From Ulota crispa (Eukaryota > Streptophyta > Bryopsida > Orthotrichales > Orthotrichaceae), in NCBI GenBank assembly GCA_963920765.1, contig OY987246.1, forward strand, positions 12,210,868 to 12,274,867: DNA of 64,000 nt, given 5' to 3'. The notes beneath the pieces were generated by a model. The model was given only the letters and a program-made list of their open reading frames with translations, was not told the origin of the DNA and ran no database searches. Below, piece by piece: positions 1-12,780 of this stretch. Position numbers and translations under genes: made by a program. The first letter of the stretch is position 1. Every line of letters begins with the position of its first letter.

Positions 1-113
1 ACGGCCTTCTTGGACGGCTAGATGGACGGCCTCATTTGACGGCCAAGTAGATAGCTTGGTTGGACGGCCTGGTTAGACGGCCAGATAGACGGCCTAGTTG
101 GACGACCAGCTTT
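1..113. repeat. Degenerate GACGGCC tandem repeat
   Basis: About eight imperfect copies of a 13-15 bp unit built on TGGACGGCC(T/A)AG run from the window edge to about 113. The array probably begins outside the window. The same GACGG words recur once near 6420-6520. No coding potential is seen. Confidence 0.7.
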
Positions 114-239
114 AATACCTTATAAAGTCATGCATAACTTCTTGAATAAATGGGTTCATCAATCATTTACCAAAAATCAATTTCAAACACTAAATGTAAC
201 CTTATATAAAAATCATTTTCAAAATTTAAAAAAATTAAC

Positions 240-386
240 AATTAGTGTATACGTTGACATTTAGTGTTGGCAACATTAAAGAGATTGTTGACATTTAGTG
301 TTGGCAACATTAAAGAGATTGTTGACATTTAGTGTTAGGGTTTGTAATTAGTGTTGCCAACATTATTTGACAATATTAGTGTAGTG
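240..386. mobile_element. Right end of a CACTA-type element with subterminal repeats
   Basis: The segment ends in TATTAGTGTAGTG, whose reverse complement begins CACTACACTAATA, the usual CACTA terminus. Just inside it a 34-bp unit containing GTTGACATTTAGTGTTGGCA is repeated about 2.5 times, like CACTA subterminal repeats. The other end was not found and may lie left of the window. Confidence 0.45.
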
Positions 387-453
387 CCGGTTAGAGTGGT
401 GGGAATACAAGCGCGTTTCCAACTGATTTCACAGTCGACATGCCTCTTGCAAT

Positions 454-783
454 TTGTTGTTTGCTGACGTTAGGCACAGAGAAGAACATGGAGAAGTAAA
501 TCCGGCAAATTTAAAGCGCCATAGAGGCCATGCTATTACAAATTTACAATTGTTATTGGCTGTATGGAATTTGCGTTTCCTCTGCAATGATCCACAACGA
601 CTAATGCAAGAGGTGTGGGTTGCAAGAGACGCTTTTCTCACTGATAGTAGTATGCTGATTTACTGTTGGATGTTTGATGTGGTTGTTGATCATGTCGCGG
701 ATAGGCAATTTGGCAACCGGCTTGGTGCTGTGGAGTCAACAACCAAAAACACCAAACAAAAAGGACAAACCAATTCACAATGA
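454..783 (+). CDS. Unrecognised 109-codon open frame
   Basis: An open frame of 109 codons with ordinary amino-acid composition in its first 70 residues (HRGHAITNLQLLL and DPQRLMQEVWVARDA) and a low-complexity K/T/Q tail. I do not recognise the family. It has no visible introns, start context or neighbours to support it, and it sits between a CACTA-type end and foldback repeats. It could be a transposon fragment, or chance. Confidence 0.2.
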   Translation: MLFADVRHREEHGEVNPANLKRHRGHAITNLQLLLAVWNLRFLCNDPQRLMQEVWVARDAFLTDSSMLIYCWMFDVVVDHVADRQFGNRLGAVESTTKNTKQKGQTNSQ

Positions 784-1069
784 TGACTTAGGAAAAAAAA
801 AATCAAGCCCAAAATCACCTCCTTTCTTAGAGAAATAGGCCTAAGAAATGAGGTAAAATATGATGGTTGCTATAAACTTGCAAAGTCTTGAGGAGACAAG
901 AAAGATGGGTCACGAGACTCCTTCCACTCGACAATTCAACCATACAATCTTCCTAGCTCAATTACATGTAGCACAATGCTGCAAAATCAAAATCCACCCC
1001 AATATGCAAAAGCCAACCAAAATTGCTAGTATGTGAATGCGGACCTGTTATTGCTCTTCTGTACCAGCA
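784..1069. other. No feature seen
   Basis: Unique-looking non-coding sequence with no open frame, tandem repeat or terminal inverted repeat that I could find. Confidence 0.5.
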
Positions 1070-1157
1070 GCTGAGCCGAGTAATTAGACATTTCAAACTA
1101 TTGCGCGCTCTTGCCGCAAGAGCTCAATAATTTGAATGTCTAATTACTTGGCTCAGC
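1070..1157. repeat. 88-bp near-perfect palindrome (hairpin)
   Basis: The left arm starts GCTGAGCCGAGTAATTAGAC and the right arm ends GTCTAATTACTTGGCTCAGC. The arms stay complementary down to a CCG loop flanked by GCTCTTG and CAAGAGC, with only a few mismatches. It could be a tiny foldback element or a microRNA-like precursor; no target-site duplication was identified. Confidence 0.8.
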
Positions 1158-1237
1158 ATCAGTGCTAATGTGAAGACTTCTACAACTGCAGTCAGAATTC
1201 ACAAAGAAACCTCCACCAAGTTGCAAGGAGTTGCAGC

Positions 1238-2505
1238 TTGCAAGGACAAGGGTTTGAATCCAAGACCTCATGGGTACCATCCAGAAGGCATTGACTAGTA
1301 CACCATATACTAGCCCAAATGTCCAACAATGAATTAAAATTGTATTTGTATTGTATCCTATCAGTCACATACCGGAGGTGACCAGCCCAACATGTAATTG
1401 AAAACGCGAGAAACCAAACAACAACAAAACTTTGCTCAGATCAAGCCCACAAATCAAGCAACCCGAAACAAGACAAGCCAATTACCCCACTCCCTCTAAC
1501 CCTAACCCCCTCCCCAAAACACAAGTATTGTATCCCAAAAATCACAAGTCAATATCAAAGTGGGAGCCTTCTTTTCACAATTCTAAGCAGCAGGATTTTG
1601 TCCCTGGGGTGTTCAGGGGTTCAGAGTTGCTTTGCACTTGATGCCATGAAAGCCAAGAAAATGCATAAAATTGCAAATTGTGGCTATGTTGGCTGATGTT
1701 GATGTAATGGTTATTAGCAGCTGCAATCGATGGATGGTTTAGGAGTTGACGAAAAGATTATGTCAAGATATACAACTCACCGATATCATTACAAGGTTTG
1801 CATCCAAACACATCCGGATGTGGTTGAATTTTGCACTTTGTGCAAAGTCAACCACAACTATAAATGTTTGGATGCGGACCACGCATTGATACCAAGGAGC
1901 TGTATATCTTGACAAGATCTTGTCTACAACCATGATCATCTGCCGGAAGGACTTGAACCCCAGACCTCTTGGGTACCAGCCCATGGCCTTCACCAACACA
2001 CCATGTGTTAGGCTAGATGTCCAATAGAGAATTAATACTGTACTTGTATTGTAAATCACAATACTATCATTATTTTGCAAGTTTGGAGGCTATTTCAGCA
2101 TACTAAAGTATTTGTTTTTAAGAATCTCTAAACCAAGAAAAAGTTGGCTAATGTAGTTTAGTTTTGCCTCCAACGATTTTTTCCAGATTTCAATTACTTA
2201 ATTAAGAGTTATAAGCATAAATAACAAGTTCTAAAGAATTTCAAGGTCAAGGACTTGAACCCAAGACGTCTTGGTTACCAACCCATGGGCCTTCACCAAC
2301 ACACCACATATTAGCACAGATGTCCAAGGGAGAACTAAAATTGCATTTGTGTTTTAAATGACAGTATTGTCATTGTTTTCTAACTTTGGAGGCCATTTCA
2401 ACATACTAAAGTATTTGTTCCTAAGAAACAGTAAACCAAGAAAACTTGGCTATTGTAGTTCATTTTCACCTCCAACTATTTTTTCCAGAGTTCAATTCTA
2501 TACTT
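1238..2505. repeat. Three diverged copies of a dispersed repeat
   Basis: Related copies lie at about 1238-1400, 1941-2210 and 2241-2505. Each has a GAACCCAAGACCTCTTGG-like word, then CACCAACACACCA, then TGTCCAA. The last two also share about 200 bp beyond (CATACTAAAGTATTTGTT, TTTTTTCCAGA). On the minus strand the first word reads GGTTCAAGTCC, close to a tRNA B box, so a tRNA-derived SINE is possible. I see no convincing A box. Copies 2 and 3 are in tandem. Confidence 0.6.
1754..1921. mobile_element. 168-bp foldback element
   Basis: The two halves are inverted copies of each other. The left half starts AAGATTATGTCAAGATATAC and the right half ends GTATATCTTGACAAGATCTT. Both carry GCATCCAAACA (as its complement in the right half) and GTGGTTGA, meeting at TTTGCACTTTGTGCAAAG near 1838. 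It lies between copies of the dispersed repeat. Short open frames here are by-products of the palindrome. Confidence 0.75.
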
Positions 2506-3662
2506 AGAAATTATGAGAAAAAAGCAAAGATGCTTTTCATAAAGTCTATGTAGGGAAAAAAATAATGGCTTTGACCTTTGGATACAATTTCTAATTGGAA
2601 TATATAACTCTCAACATATTGTTGCAACTCATGTTTTGCTTCATTTCTAAATCTCTTTTAGTTATAACTTCTAACTTCTTCTACTTTAAAACTCTTATTA
2701 GGTTCAAAACTTGAAATTGGTTTCAAGCCTTGCTAGTATCTAAAAAAATCGAATTGTCAATTGTGAAATAAAAAAAAAATTGCAATCAAATATTACCAAT
2801 ATGTTTTATCTACTCTAAATTGTTTTAGTTGTTTTGGGTTTTTAGGGTTATTGCATAACATTATTAGTATTGTAAGCATTTCCATACACCTAGACATTTT
2901 ATTTGGTTATTATGATATAGGGTTTGAATCCTTCAAGTTCCCGATCCTATCTTATATAAATATGTAATGTACAATTCAATGCTGAATTCTAAGATTTTAC
3001 ATTTGAGCAACAAGAACTATGCTTTGTGCACATGTACGTCAATGTGAAACCAAAGTTTCTATATGTTGGCCTCTATTTCAATAGGCAAATTATCATATGA
3101 TGCATTTGTTGGAAAGTAGGAAAATTGTGTACTTCACCATATTGTATTAGTTGCATTTGTGAAAAACTAGGAAAAAGGTGTGGTTCACCATGTTACATTT
3201 TATTGAGTTTGGAAGAAAGTACAAAAGTGGTTTGTTTACTAGGTGTTGTAGTAAAATGCTTCTAATACAAGTAGTAATTCCATATCACATCATGCAGTTT
3301 TTTTTACAAAAGCGGTTATATCCATGGCTCTACTACATTGATATGTGGTAAAGTAATATACTCTCCTTTGGTTTTGCAAGCAACAATAATACAAATTCAC
3401 AATACGATATACATTATATAGAAAAGACATAGTAAAATGTAAATGCTTCATTTCACACCAAATTTTGCAAGTGCAACAACAGCTGCTAAGCCTTCATGGA
3501 TCCTTGTTTTGAACAAATTCCTATATATAATTACATCCATGTTGACTAGTTGCACACATTTCCAACAAAAAATACTTACTCATCTCCTCATATTACAATG
3601 CCTTGTGCTATGATATGTATCAAAAATATTTCAAATATATATAATCTAGGCATCTCCTAGAT
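2506..3662. other. AT-rich non-coding stretch
   Basis: No open frame, tandem array or inverted-repeat element of note. Two loosely similar segments near 3100-3210 (GCATTTGT and TTCACCATRTT words) are the only internal repetition seen. Confidence 0.5.
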
Positions 3663-6073
3663 CTATAAAATTTTGGCTAAATCTATGCCATTTCTAAAAA
3701 ACCTTTGCAACTTGTTGCAAGATTGCAAAGTGGTCAACAGTGCAATTCTTTCCCTATCATACTGATTGTGGATGCAGTTATATATGGAACTTAATAATTG
3801 AGCCTTGTAGAATGTATTGTCTTCAATCAAGGTTACTTCTTGCTTGAAAGTAATTTCATCGGCCAATGCCATATGGTGACTTTTGTTGTCAAATAGTATG
3901 CCATGTGGGTGGGATTCACGTGAAAAGACGTTGCCACGCGTGTCCCAATGTCCACCAGTGAGTTGAGCTGCATATAATTGAAGCTCACTGTCACCATCTT
4001 TGATCACCCCCTTGATGATGTTTGTGATGTTGTCCACATTTTGCCACCACATAGCCTCTTCCATGGTTTGTGCCGGTAGATGACAAAACTCACGGAAGTC
4101 AATGGACCACTTCCGGAGCCATGACAAATCCTCCCTCCAATGTGACCTATTAGCTGGCCTCGGTAAATTATCTTTGTCATGTTTATAATGAAATGGCATG
4201 TGGTTTTGGATACCAAACACTTTGTAAAGCCGTGCATGAAAGGGGGCCTTGTAAGTAATGTATCTCTTTTTGGTCATCATATGGGCAATGAGACATCTAA
4301 GATGGTACATATGCGGACATGTATCGACTATCGAGGCTCCATCCACCCTCGGGGCCAAAAGACTCTTGACACATAATGCATATTGTATCGTCCTTTACAA
4401 ACTCCTGAACTTCAGGCCACAATAATGAGGGTTTGCCTACTTGGCCTTCACGCAAGTACCTACATTGTGCAGTATCATATTAGAATTGCAAAGCTAGGTC
4501 TACATTCCAATTAATGCTTGTATTTAGGCGGTTTGCTGGCAATGTCTTGGGGAACATCTCTTCAATGCAAGGCCACGAGGTCAAGCCAAAATAACAATGA
4601 CCTCCATCATTGAATTTTGCAGCTACTTTCTTCACTTCTTGTTGCATTTGCAAGGCTTTGTTCTCTGATATGTTGCACGCTAGCATCATGTTTAGCAAAG
4701 AAAGCATCATTCCCTTCCTTTCAGGGCTTTGGACCAATCTTGTATTCAAGGCCTTCAAGATGTCTAATCTTTGTTGCAGCTCTGTGTTTGATGTGGTAAG
4801 AACCACAACATTTTCCTTCGTTGCCTTGGAGCAAAATTCCAGAGCGCACATGGAGTTTGTTAGTTCTTCCATGTTTGCCTTTGTACTTGCCACCTTTGCT
4901 TTTGCTTGCTCTGCACGTGCATGCATGCCGTTGAAATTAAACATGGGCCCTCCAAAATTTTGCGCACCTTGGATTGCTTCAGCCCGTGTTGCATTGGAAC
5001 TTTTGCCTTAGAAAGCTAGAGGCAATAATACTACACAAGGCCGCACCACAAATTCTTTTGTACGACTAGGACCCATTAGATGGTCCTCTGTAGCATATGT
5101 TACGCTCGCCACAATGTCATCAAGTGAGGGAATGTCGTCTATGCTTAATCGCCCTCCACAAGATACAAGATTGGCATGGCTTTTAGCTAGTTTGTCCATG
5201 TTATCCATAAGGGTCTTCACCCTTACTCTGTGAACTTCTACATCCACTGCATGTGCCCTTAAAGCTTCCTCCTTCTCCGCTTGCAATGTTAATACCTGTT
5301 TGCGCAAGGACTGGAATTCTTCATCATTAGCTCTAGCTCCAAGAATTGTGTTCAACCCCACATCTACTTGTTCTGGTGGAAGAGGCGCGTGAATTGCTCA
5401 TGCATTGCTGCTAGAACCACAATCTTGTTTGCTACATTGGTTCCCTGAAGCACATATTCTTCTAGAGATTCAACCTCCAATGCCATGTCTTTGACTTACG
5501 CCCCGTGCTCTGCTTCTACTAGACCCCCTCCACATGTGTTGGAATCTCTTGCACCATTGGCTGGACCGCTTCTGTGTCCATCGGCATATTCTCCAAAGTA
5601 ACGTTATCATTTGAAGGAATGCTACGAAGTACATTTGGAAGTCTATTCTTCCGTTTCTTGGCCAAAAATGTTCTCCAATCCACATCTTTTCCCAGAAAAA
5701 CCTGAGCGTAAGCCATTTGACATTGTGAGAGTGTCCCATCTTTCTCTGTGACCTCCCTCCAAAGAGCTAGTGATACTTCCATCAACCTCTTCTTGAAGGC
5801 TGGGTGCCAGTATTGCTTGATGCTCACTGCTCCCAATCTCACGAGTATTTTGTATCGTGTAAAATCCCAGTGGCAGTTAATGTGGGCCCAGTCAATGTAA
5901 TTTCAACATGTGATTCTTGTCCAAGATTCCACCTCCTGTTCCCAACCTAGTTTTGCCAAAACCTTTGCATGTTGGAATGTCTCCCAATCCACACCTGACT
6001 TGTTTCCCCTCCTCTTCCTGCTTGGAGGTTCACCTTCATGTACTGAGCTGATTGGGGATCTTGCAGTTGCCAT
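3663..6073 (-). pseudogene. Broken, unrecognised locus: NLS, coiled coil, RING-like
   Basis: A run of minus-strand open segments appears to be one degraded gene of about 2.4 kb. Reading from 6073 it begins MATARSPISSVHEGEPPSRK with a basic RKRRGNK patch. Then come WYHP-type sequence around SIKQYWHPAFKKRLMEVSLA, a charged helical segment (QSLRKQVLTLQAEKEEAL), a second coiled coil (ARAEQAKAKVASTKANMEEL), and a cysteine/histidine cluster near 4340 (CIMCQ, then CPHMYHLRCLI) spaced like a RING-type zinc site. The last 230 residues (LYKVFGIQNHMPFHY) match nothing I know. The frame is interrupted more than once, so it is probably dead. The source could be a host gene family or the cargo of a mobile element; I cannot tell which. 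Confidence 0.4.
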
Positions 6074-6524
6074 ACTCTATAGCTGCACAGTACAAACACA
6101 CAGTTTGTAGGAGGATACAAATGGCAAATTGCTTTGCCTTTTATTGCGTGGAGGCAACTAAAATTTGGCAAAGCAAATGTCAAATATATAACACTTCTTC
6201 TCGAATTGCAATGCAAAGGTTTCTCAAGCAAAGACAAAGCAATTCAAGAGAGGAAGCACAATTATGAGGGAAATTACCAAGTTTATACATCCCAATTACC
6301 CAAGCTAATCGGGTTGATAATTGGGGTCAAATCAACATTAAAAACCCAAATCTGGAACATTGATGTGGACAAACGCGCCCCCCTATCAGCAGTCAGGGTG
6401 TCTACAGAGGTTTGACAACCCGTCAATAGGTTTGGGGCGCCGTCCCCAGCCTTGTACTGCCATCATGAAAAGTGAAACGACGTCCGCTTTAATTGACGGC
6501 TTGCGCGTCGACGGGGACTAAAAA

Positions 6525-6683
6525 TATGAGTGCATTTGATGAGATAATTTTTTGCATTCCATGATGGATCATGTGTTTACAATCACTTTTGAAGAAAAAC
6601 AAACGAGATTTTTTTTTTGTAATATAGATTCTTTTTTTGGTGCTAGAAGACGAAAAATGTCCTCCTTAGCATTTAAGGGTTAA
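6525..6683. mobile_element. Truncated TTAA-type (piggyBac-like) repeat, right end
   Basis: The segment from ATATGAGTGCATTTGATGAG to CATTTAAGGGTTAA matches the right half of the element at 18426-18775. It ends in CCC next to TTAA on the reverse strand. The left half is missing. The PIF-type MITE starting at 6684 used TAA of this terminal TTAA as its target. Confidence 0.55.
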
Positions 6684-7256
6684 GGGCATCTCCATCGGTC
6701 CAGACTCGCTCAAAGTTTTCCATTTGGTTCGGTGAGGCTTGAAGGCTCTCAATCTCCACCCATGCTCTTAACACCATATTAGGTAAATTGGGAAAAAGGC
6801 TACATTTTGGGACTTCTGCAAGTTGTACATGATCATGTACAATTGAGCTCAGTTTTTTTTTTGTACACGTGCTCTCACTTGAGAGGAGGAATTTGCGAGG
6901 GAAAAAATCTTAGTGGCTCAGATTGAATTTGATACCTTTGAATCTAGTTTTGGGTGATTTCTTTGGATCTAGGTGACGTACAAATTGGGACCCCCCATTT
7001 TCCCAATTTACCTAATATGGTGTTTTTTTGAAAAGGTGGCCTTAAACTCCAACACACCTCGTAAATAAGTAGTTGACCACTTATCTAGGGAAGTAGAGGA
7101 TAAAGCTCACTAAACTTAGGGTGAATAGTACATAAATAGTGGCTTGAAGAGTGGCCTGCTAGACTTGCCAAATAAGAGAGTTTGAGAGGGTTTGGAGAGG
7201 GGCCTGGCTACTTTTCATCCACTTTGAGCGAGCCCGAGCCAACGGTGGAGATGCCC
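6684..7256. mobile_element. PIF/Harbinger-type MITE, 573 bp
   Basis: The ends are inverted copies: GGGCATCTCCATCGG at the left and CCAACGGTGGAGATGCCC at the right, extending inward to CTCGCTCAAAG. A TAA target-site duplication (6681-6683 and 7257-7259) fits the TWA preference of PIF/Harbinger. A related partial copy lies at 57557-57905. A second element is nested inside at 6770-7024. Confidence 0.85.
6770..7024. mobile_element. 255-bp MITE nested in the PIF MITE
   Basis: It is bounded by a perfect 27-bp inverted repeat whose outer part reads AACACCATATTAGGTAAATT. The interior holds TTGTACATGATCATGTACAA and GTGCTCTCACTTGAG. The unrelated flanks CCATGCTCTT and GAAAAGGTGGCC are adjacent in the other PIF copy near 57750, which shows the insertion cleanly. 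A diverged second copy is at 39600-39864. Confidence 0.85.
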
Positions 7257-7488
7257 TAAAGGGTTAAGTCCCTTATTACCCTTCTTGCAAGTTTCATGAA
7301 GTCAACATGCGTTGTTGAGTATTGTAACTTTTAGAAACAATACTATAATGGGTAGGCATTTGCCACCCCACTATAGAGCACTATAGAGCTAGTGTAGAAG
7401 GATTGGTCATTGTAACCAACCCATCACTTAGGGGTTAATAAGATCCTACAATCATCATGAGTGCCATTTACCATTTACTACAATACAG

Positions 7489-7772
7489 GGAAATTTGATG
7501 GATATCCTTGAAGTTTGCAATATTTGTATAAATGTTCTTGGATTTTCAAAAATTGCATAAATACCCTTGGATCATAATTTTGCATGTTGTTTTTTTCCTA
7601 TTCTATTGCACTCCTTGCTTCAACATTGATCATGAAGAAAGTGACATGCACTAACAAAACAGATGCCTAAAAATTGGTCCAAGGGTATTTGTGTAGTTTC
7701 TGAAAAATCAAGGCATATCTACAAGTATTGCAAACTTCAGGGGTGATCATCAAATTTTTTGTAAGATGTATG
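7489..7772. mobile_element. MULE-like MITE, diverged
   Basis: The inverted ends (GGGAAATTTGATGGATATCC at the left; ATCAAATTTTTT at the right, with AAGTTTGCAATA facing TATTGCAAACTT) match the element in POP5 intron 1 (53315-53653). The target-site duplication is no longer clear. Confidence 0.6.
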
Positions 7773-7810
7773 GCCATATATATCAAACAACACCATACCT
7801 AGGAGCTTAA

Positions 7811-8785
7811 CCCTTTAGTGACCGTGGTTGATTTGGGGGGAGTGCCATGTTTGCTTGTATACAGCAGAAACGACCATGGCACGGGACCTCAAGGTGAAAA
7901 CAATTTGATCCAACCGGTTTAAATGTTGCAACAGATTGTGGCGTCTAGTTGAAAAAGAAAAAATGAGAATCAAGGCTTTAGAGTAGAAGTGCGACTTACT
8001 TGAAGAGAGGGGTGAACAAAAACTAAAAAGATTCTTACCTCTGTAGTGCCCCGCTCATTCTGCAAAATCTTCTATTTTGAGCACTTCCTCCAAGAAGGGT
8101 TTTGCACTTGGCATGTTCTGCATGTCTACTTATGAATTTTACCCAAAAATTGCAACCTTTGCGCTTCCTTGTCAAGTTCATGGCATTTTTTTAGAGGAAT
8201 CAGTTCTCATGTATACAAAGGTAGCCACACAAATACAACAAATTGGACTTTCTTGGACTAGCAACATGAGGAATCGAATCGGTTCAACCTCTCTGGAGTA
8301 TGTGCATGAATTCAGTAGCGCCTTCATATTTGCAATCAAATGGTGCAACAACGACATATCTAGTGGAATATGGAACCAAACTTGCTCACATACGGGGTGG
8401 GCCAAGTACGAATACTTTGCGTATCTTTTGCATATCACCCACACCTGGCACCTAATCTTTTGAGCAAACTCTTGCGGATCCTGCACCCTAGAGTGTTCCC
8501 TATTCCCTATGCACCCCATTCACACCAAACTTGAAGCCAAGTTCTCCGTATCCCACTGTATTTCTTTCTTTGTGAACTACTCTCAATGTCATCTGACCGT
8601 CACTAAATTCCTTACAGCTAGCGCATCTTAGCTCTGATTGAGCCAAAATTTGGCTCGGGATGTGCAAGAGAATATGCTCTAACTCCGTCCCTGTCTGATT
8701 TTTTTCCAAATTCTGTGTACTTCAACTTCAAACAAGCATAAAAGGCAAAAAACAACCACTAGATGGTCGACCGGTCACTAAAGGA
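7811..8785. mobile_element. TTAA-flanked piggyBac-like element, 975 bp
   Basis: It is flanked by TTAA on both sides (7807-7810 and 8786-8789). The terminal inverted repeats are CCCTTTAGTGACCGTGG at the left and the complement of TCCTTTAGTGACCGGTC at the right. TTAA duplication with CCYT ends is the hallmark of piggyBac. Two or three open segments of 69-128 codons lie inside, including a minus-strand piece with a CASC motif, but I cannot align them to a transposase. It is treated as non-autonomous. Confidence 0.65.
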
Positions 8786-9009
8786 TTAAACAATGAAGGC
8801 CACTATGGGCTAGAAGGTGTCACCTCCCCCATAGGCAGTATAGTAAGCAAAATTAGTGAAAGTTGTCGACACGGATTAATGGCCTAGGAACTTAAACTTG
8901 AGTTACATCCTATAATCCAAACATACATGTGTTTAGTTATGAAGCAAAGCCACTAATCTTTGAAGACCTAGATGAATGTGTTTGTGCTTGAGCATCACGT
9001 AAAGCTTAA

Positions 9010-9398
9010 CCCCTAAACGCTAGGGGTGGTCACTGTGCTTGCCCTGGACAGTGCTTTATAGTGAACAATGGTGAACAATGATCTCTACAATGCTGCCAAC
9101 ATATTATCTATTGTTTTTGAAAGTTGCAAAAATCAATACTGCAAGCTGCCCTCACAATAATTGTAGCTAGGGTAGCATGGAACCTTCAATCACAATTGTC
9201 AATCTTCTCACAAACTAGAGTTTAAAAAATGTGGGGTAATTTATAAGTCTATTTTTGACATTTGACATTTGAGAATGGAGCACTTCTCCATGACCACTTT
9301 TGAAGAAAAAATAAAAATACAAAAAGCTTTTTTTTCAACCCAGAAACTGTTTTTTCCCCACTCAAAGGACGAAAACCGTCCGCTTCGAACTTTAAGGA
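9010..9398. mobile_element. TTAA-flanked piggyBac-like element, 389 bp
   Basis: TTAA lies at 9006-9009 and 9399-9402. The ends are CCCCTAAACGC and the complement of TCCTTAAAG. The interior (CTTGCCCT, AAAATCAATACTGCAAGCTG, AATCTTCTCACA, GACGAAAACCGTCCGC) matches the element at 18426-18775 in LAZ1 intron 6. Confidence 0.65.
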
Positions 9399-9402
9399 TT
9401 AA

Positions 9403-10251
9403 GTAAACTACAAGAGAACCCCCTTCAACATTTGTTAACAATGGTCCAAAAAAATGTGCACTGATCTATCTAAAGTTTTGGTACTAGTGGGTACAAACAT
9501 TCCACATCACCAAAATAGGACACCACAACAGGTTTGGCTACTCATAGAGTTTTATTTGATTTCTAAATCAAGGTTCCCTAAGCATTCAACAAGGCGTATA
9601 GAAACCTACTCAAAGAGCCCTGGACTTCAACAAACTCTTCCTTTTAACGAAGTGATAAGACTTCCCAGCTTGCACTCCAGTCGGCACACACCGGATGCCA
9701 CCATCAGCGCATAATCTGCACAGAATAGATCCCACTGGTGCGAGAAATGATATGCAAATTGATCACCATCTAGTCACACTTCCAGGAAACCAGGACACAT
9801 CACACAATGTGATTCTTCTTTTCTTAACAACGTACTCCAAAACCCTTACATCAGCCAAAATAGCACAAAATGTGCTCCACACTACAGGATGTGCCATCTC
9901 CTTTCATAAATATGTGCCACTCCTGGCACAAGCATGAAAGCTGCAACAGCCTTGCAGGCAGTAGTGCACCTAGGCTCCCAACCTCCACCACTTCGAGTAA
10001 ACCCTGATTCTACACCAAGTGCACCCCGTGCATTCCCACTTCTCTAACGACTTTAGCCCCCTGGCACACATCTAGGACCCTGCCACCATACCGCCATGTT
10101 GCAACCTGTTAACAATGGTTCAACCACGCAACTCTTTGGTTGCCAACTTTCTAGCCCATCCACTGCCAGCAAGAATGCAGAGATCCTCTTCAAATCCACA
10201 TTTTGCTGAACCCCACTGTGCTCACGCCCATCTTGCTGCAGCACCCTGCCA
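9403..10251. other. 3' flank of the E2 gene; no gene recognised
   Basis: Two plus-strand open frames (86 and 80 codons at 9454-9937) have no recognisable domain and look like chance. The part next to 10252 is presumably the 3' untranslated region of the minus-strand E2 gene. No clear polyadenylation signal was assigned. Confidence 0.45.
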
Positions 10252-12345
<2,094 letters not shown>

Positions 12346-12780
12346 CACAACGCAAACCCTAGCGCCCTCGACTCCTTAAGGCAACGCGATCCGATCCACG
12401 CACGATATGAAACCGCCCCGTCCGGTGAAACCCTAACGCCTGAAACAGAGCGACTGAGACACGGCCAATTGGAAGTGAAGAGTCGATGGAAAGCAGCGGC
12501 GATGCAAAGATGCGGAAGAGCGGTGGATGGCGGAGGAGAGAGCAGCGGCGATGGAGAGGATGAGGTGTTGGGGGTGAGGACGGAAAAGCAAAGACAGGGA
12601 CAAGAGCAGCGCCGGAGCAAGGCCAAGCAAAAGCAAGCTTGCGCTTGCAACGCGCAAGAAGAAAGGGCTCTGGGGCAGAGGAGTGGAATGGGATGGAGTG
12701 GGATGACTGGAGATGTCGATCCTTCTGGATCCTTCTAGATTTTTTTCCTCCGGTTTTTCGATCTCTTGCGCTGTAGCGGG
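12346..12780. promoter_or_regulatory. 5' leader and promoter region of the E2 gene
   Basis: GC-richer and purine-rich on the plus strand compared with its surroundings, with AAACCCTAGC (12355) and AAACCCTAAC (12428) telo-box-like words. Open frames on both strands reflect the composition. It is limited upstream by a MITE dimer starting at about 12781. Confidence 0.5.

Noticed and set aside
8077-8709. Open segments inside the 975-bp TTAA element as a piggyBac transposase
   Set aside because: A CASC motif and a few cysteines are not enough. I could not align the catalytic aspartates, so no protein call is made.
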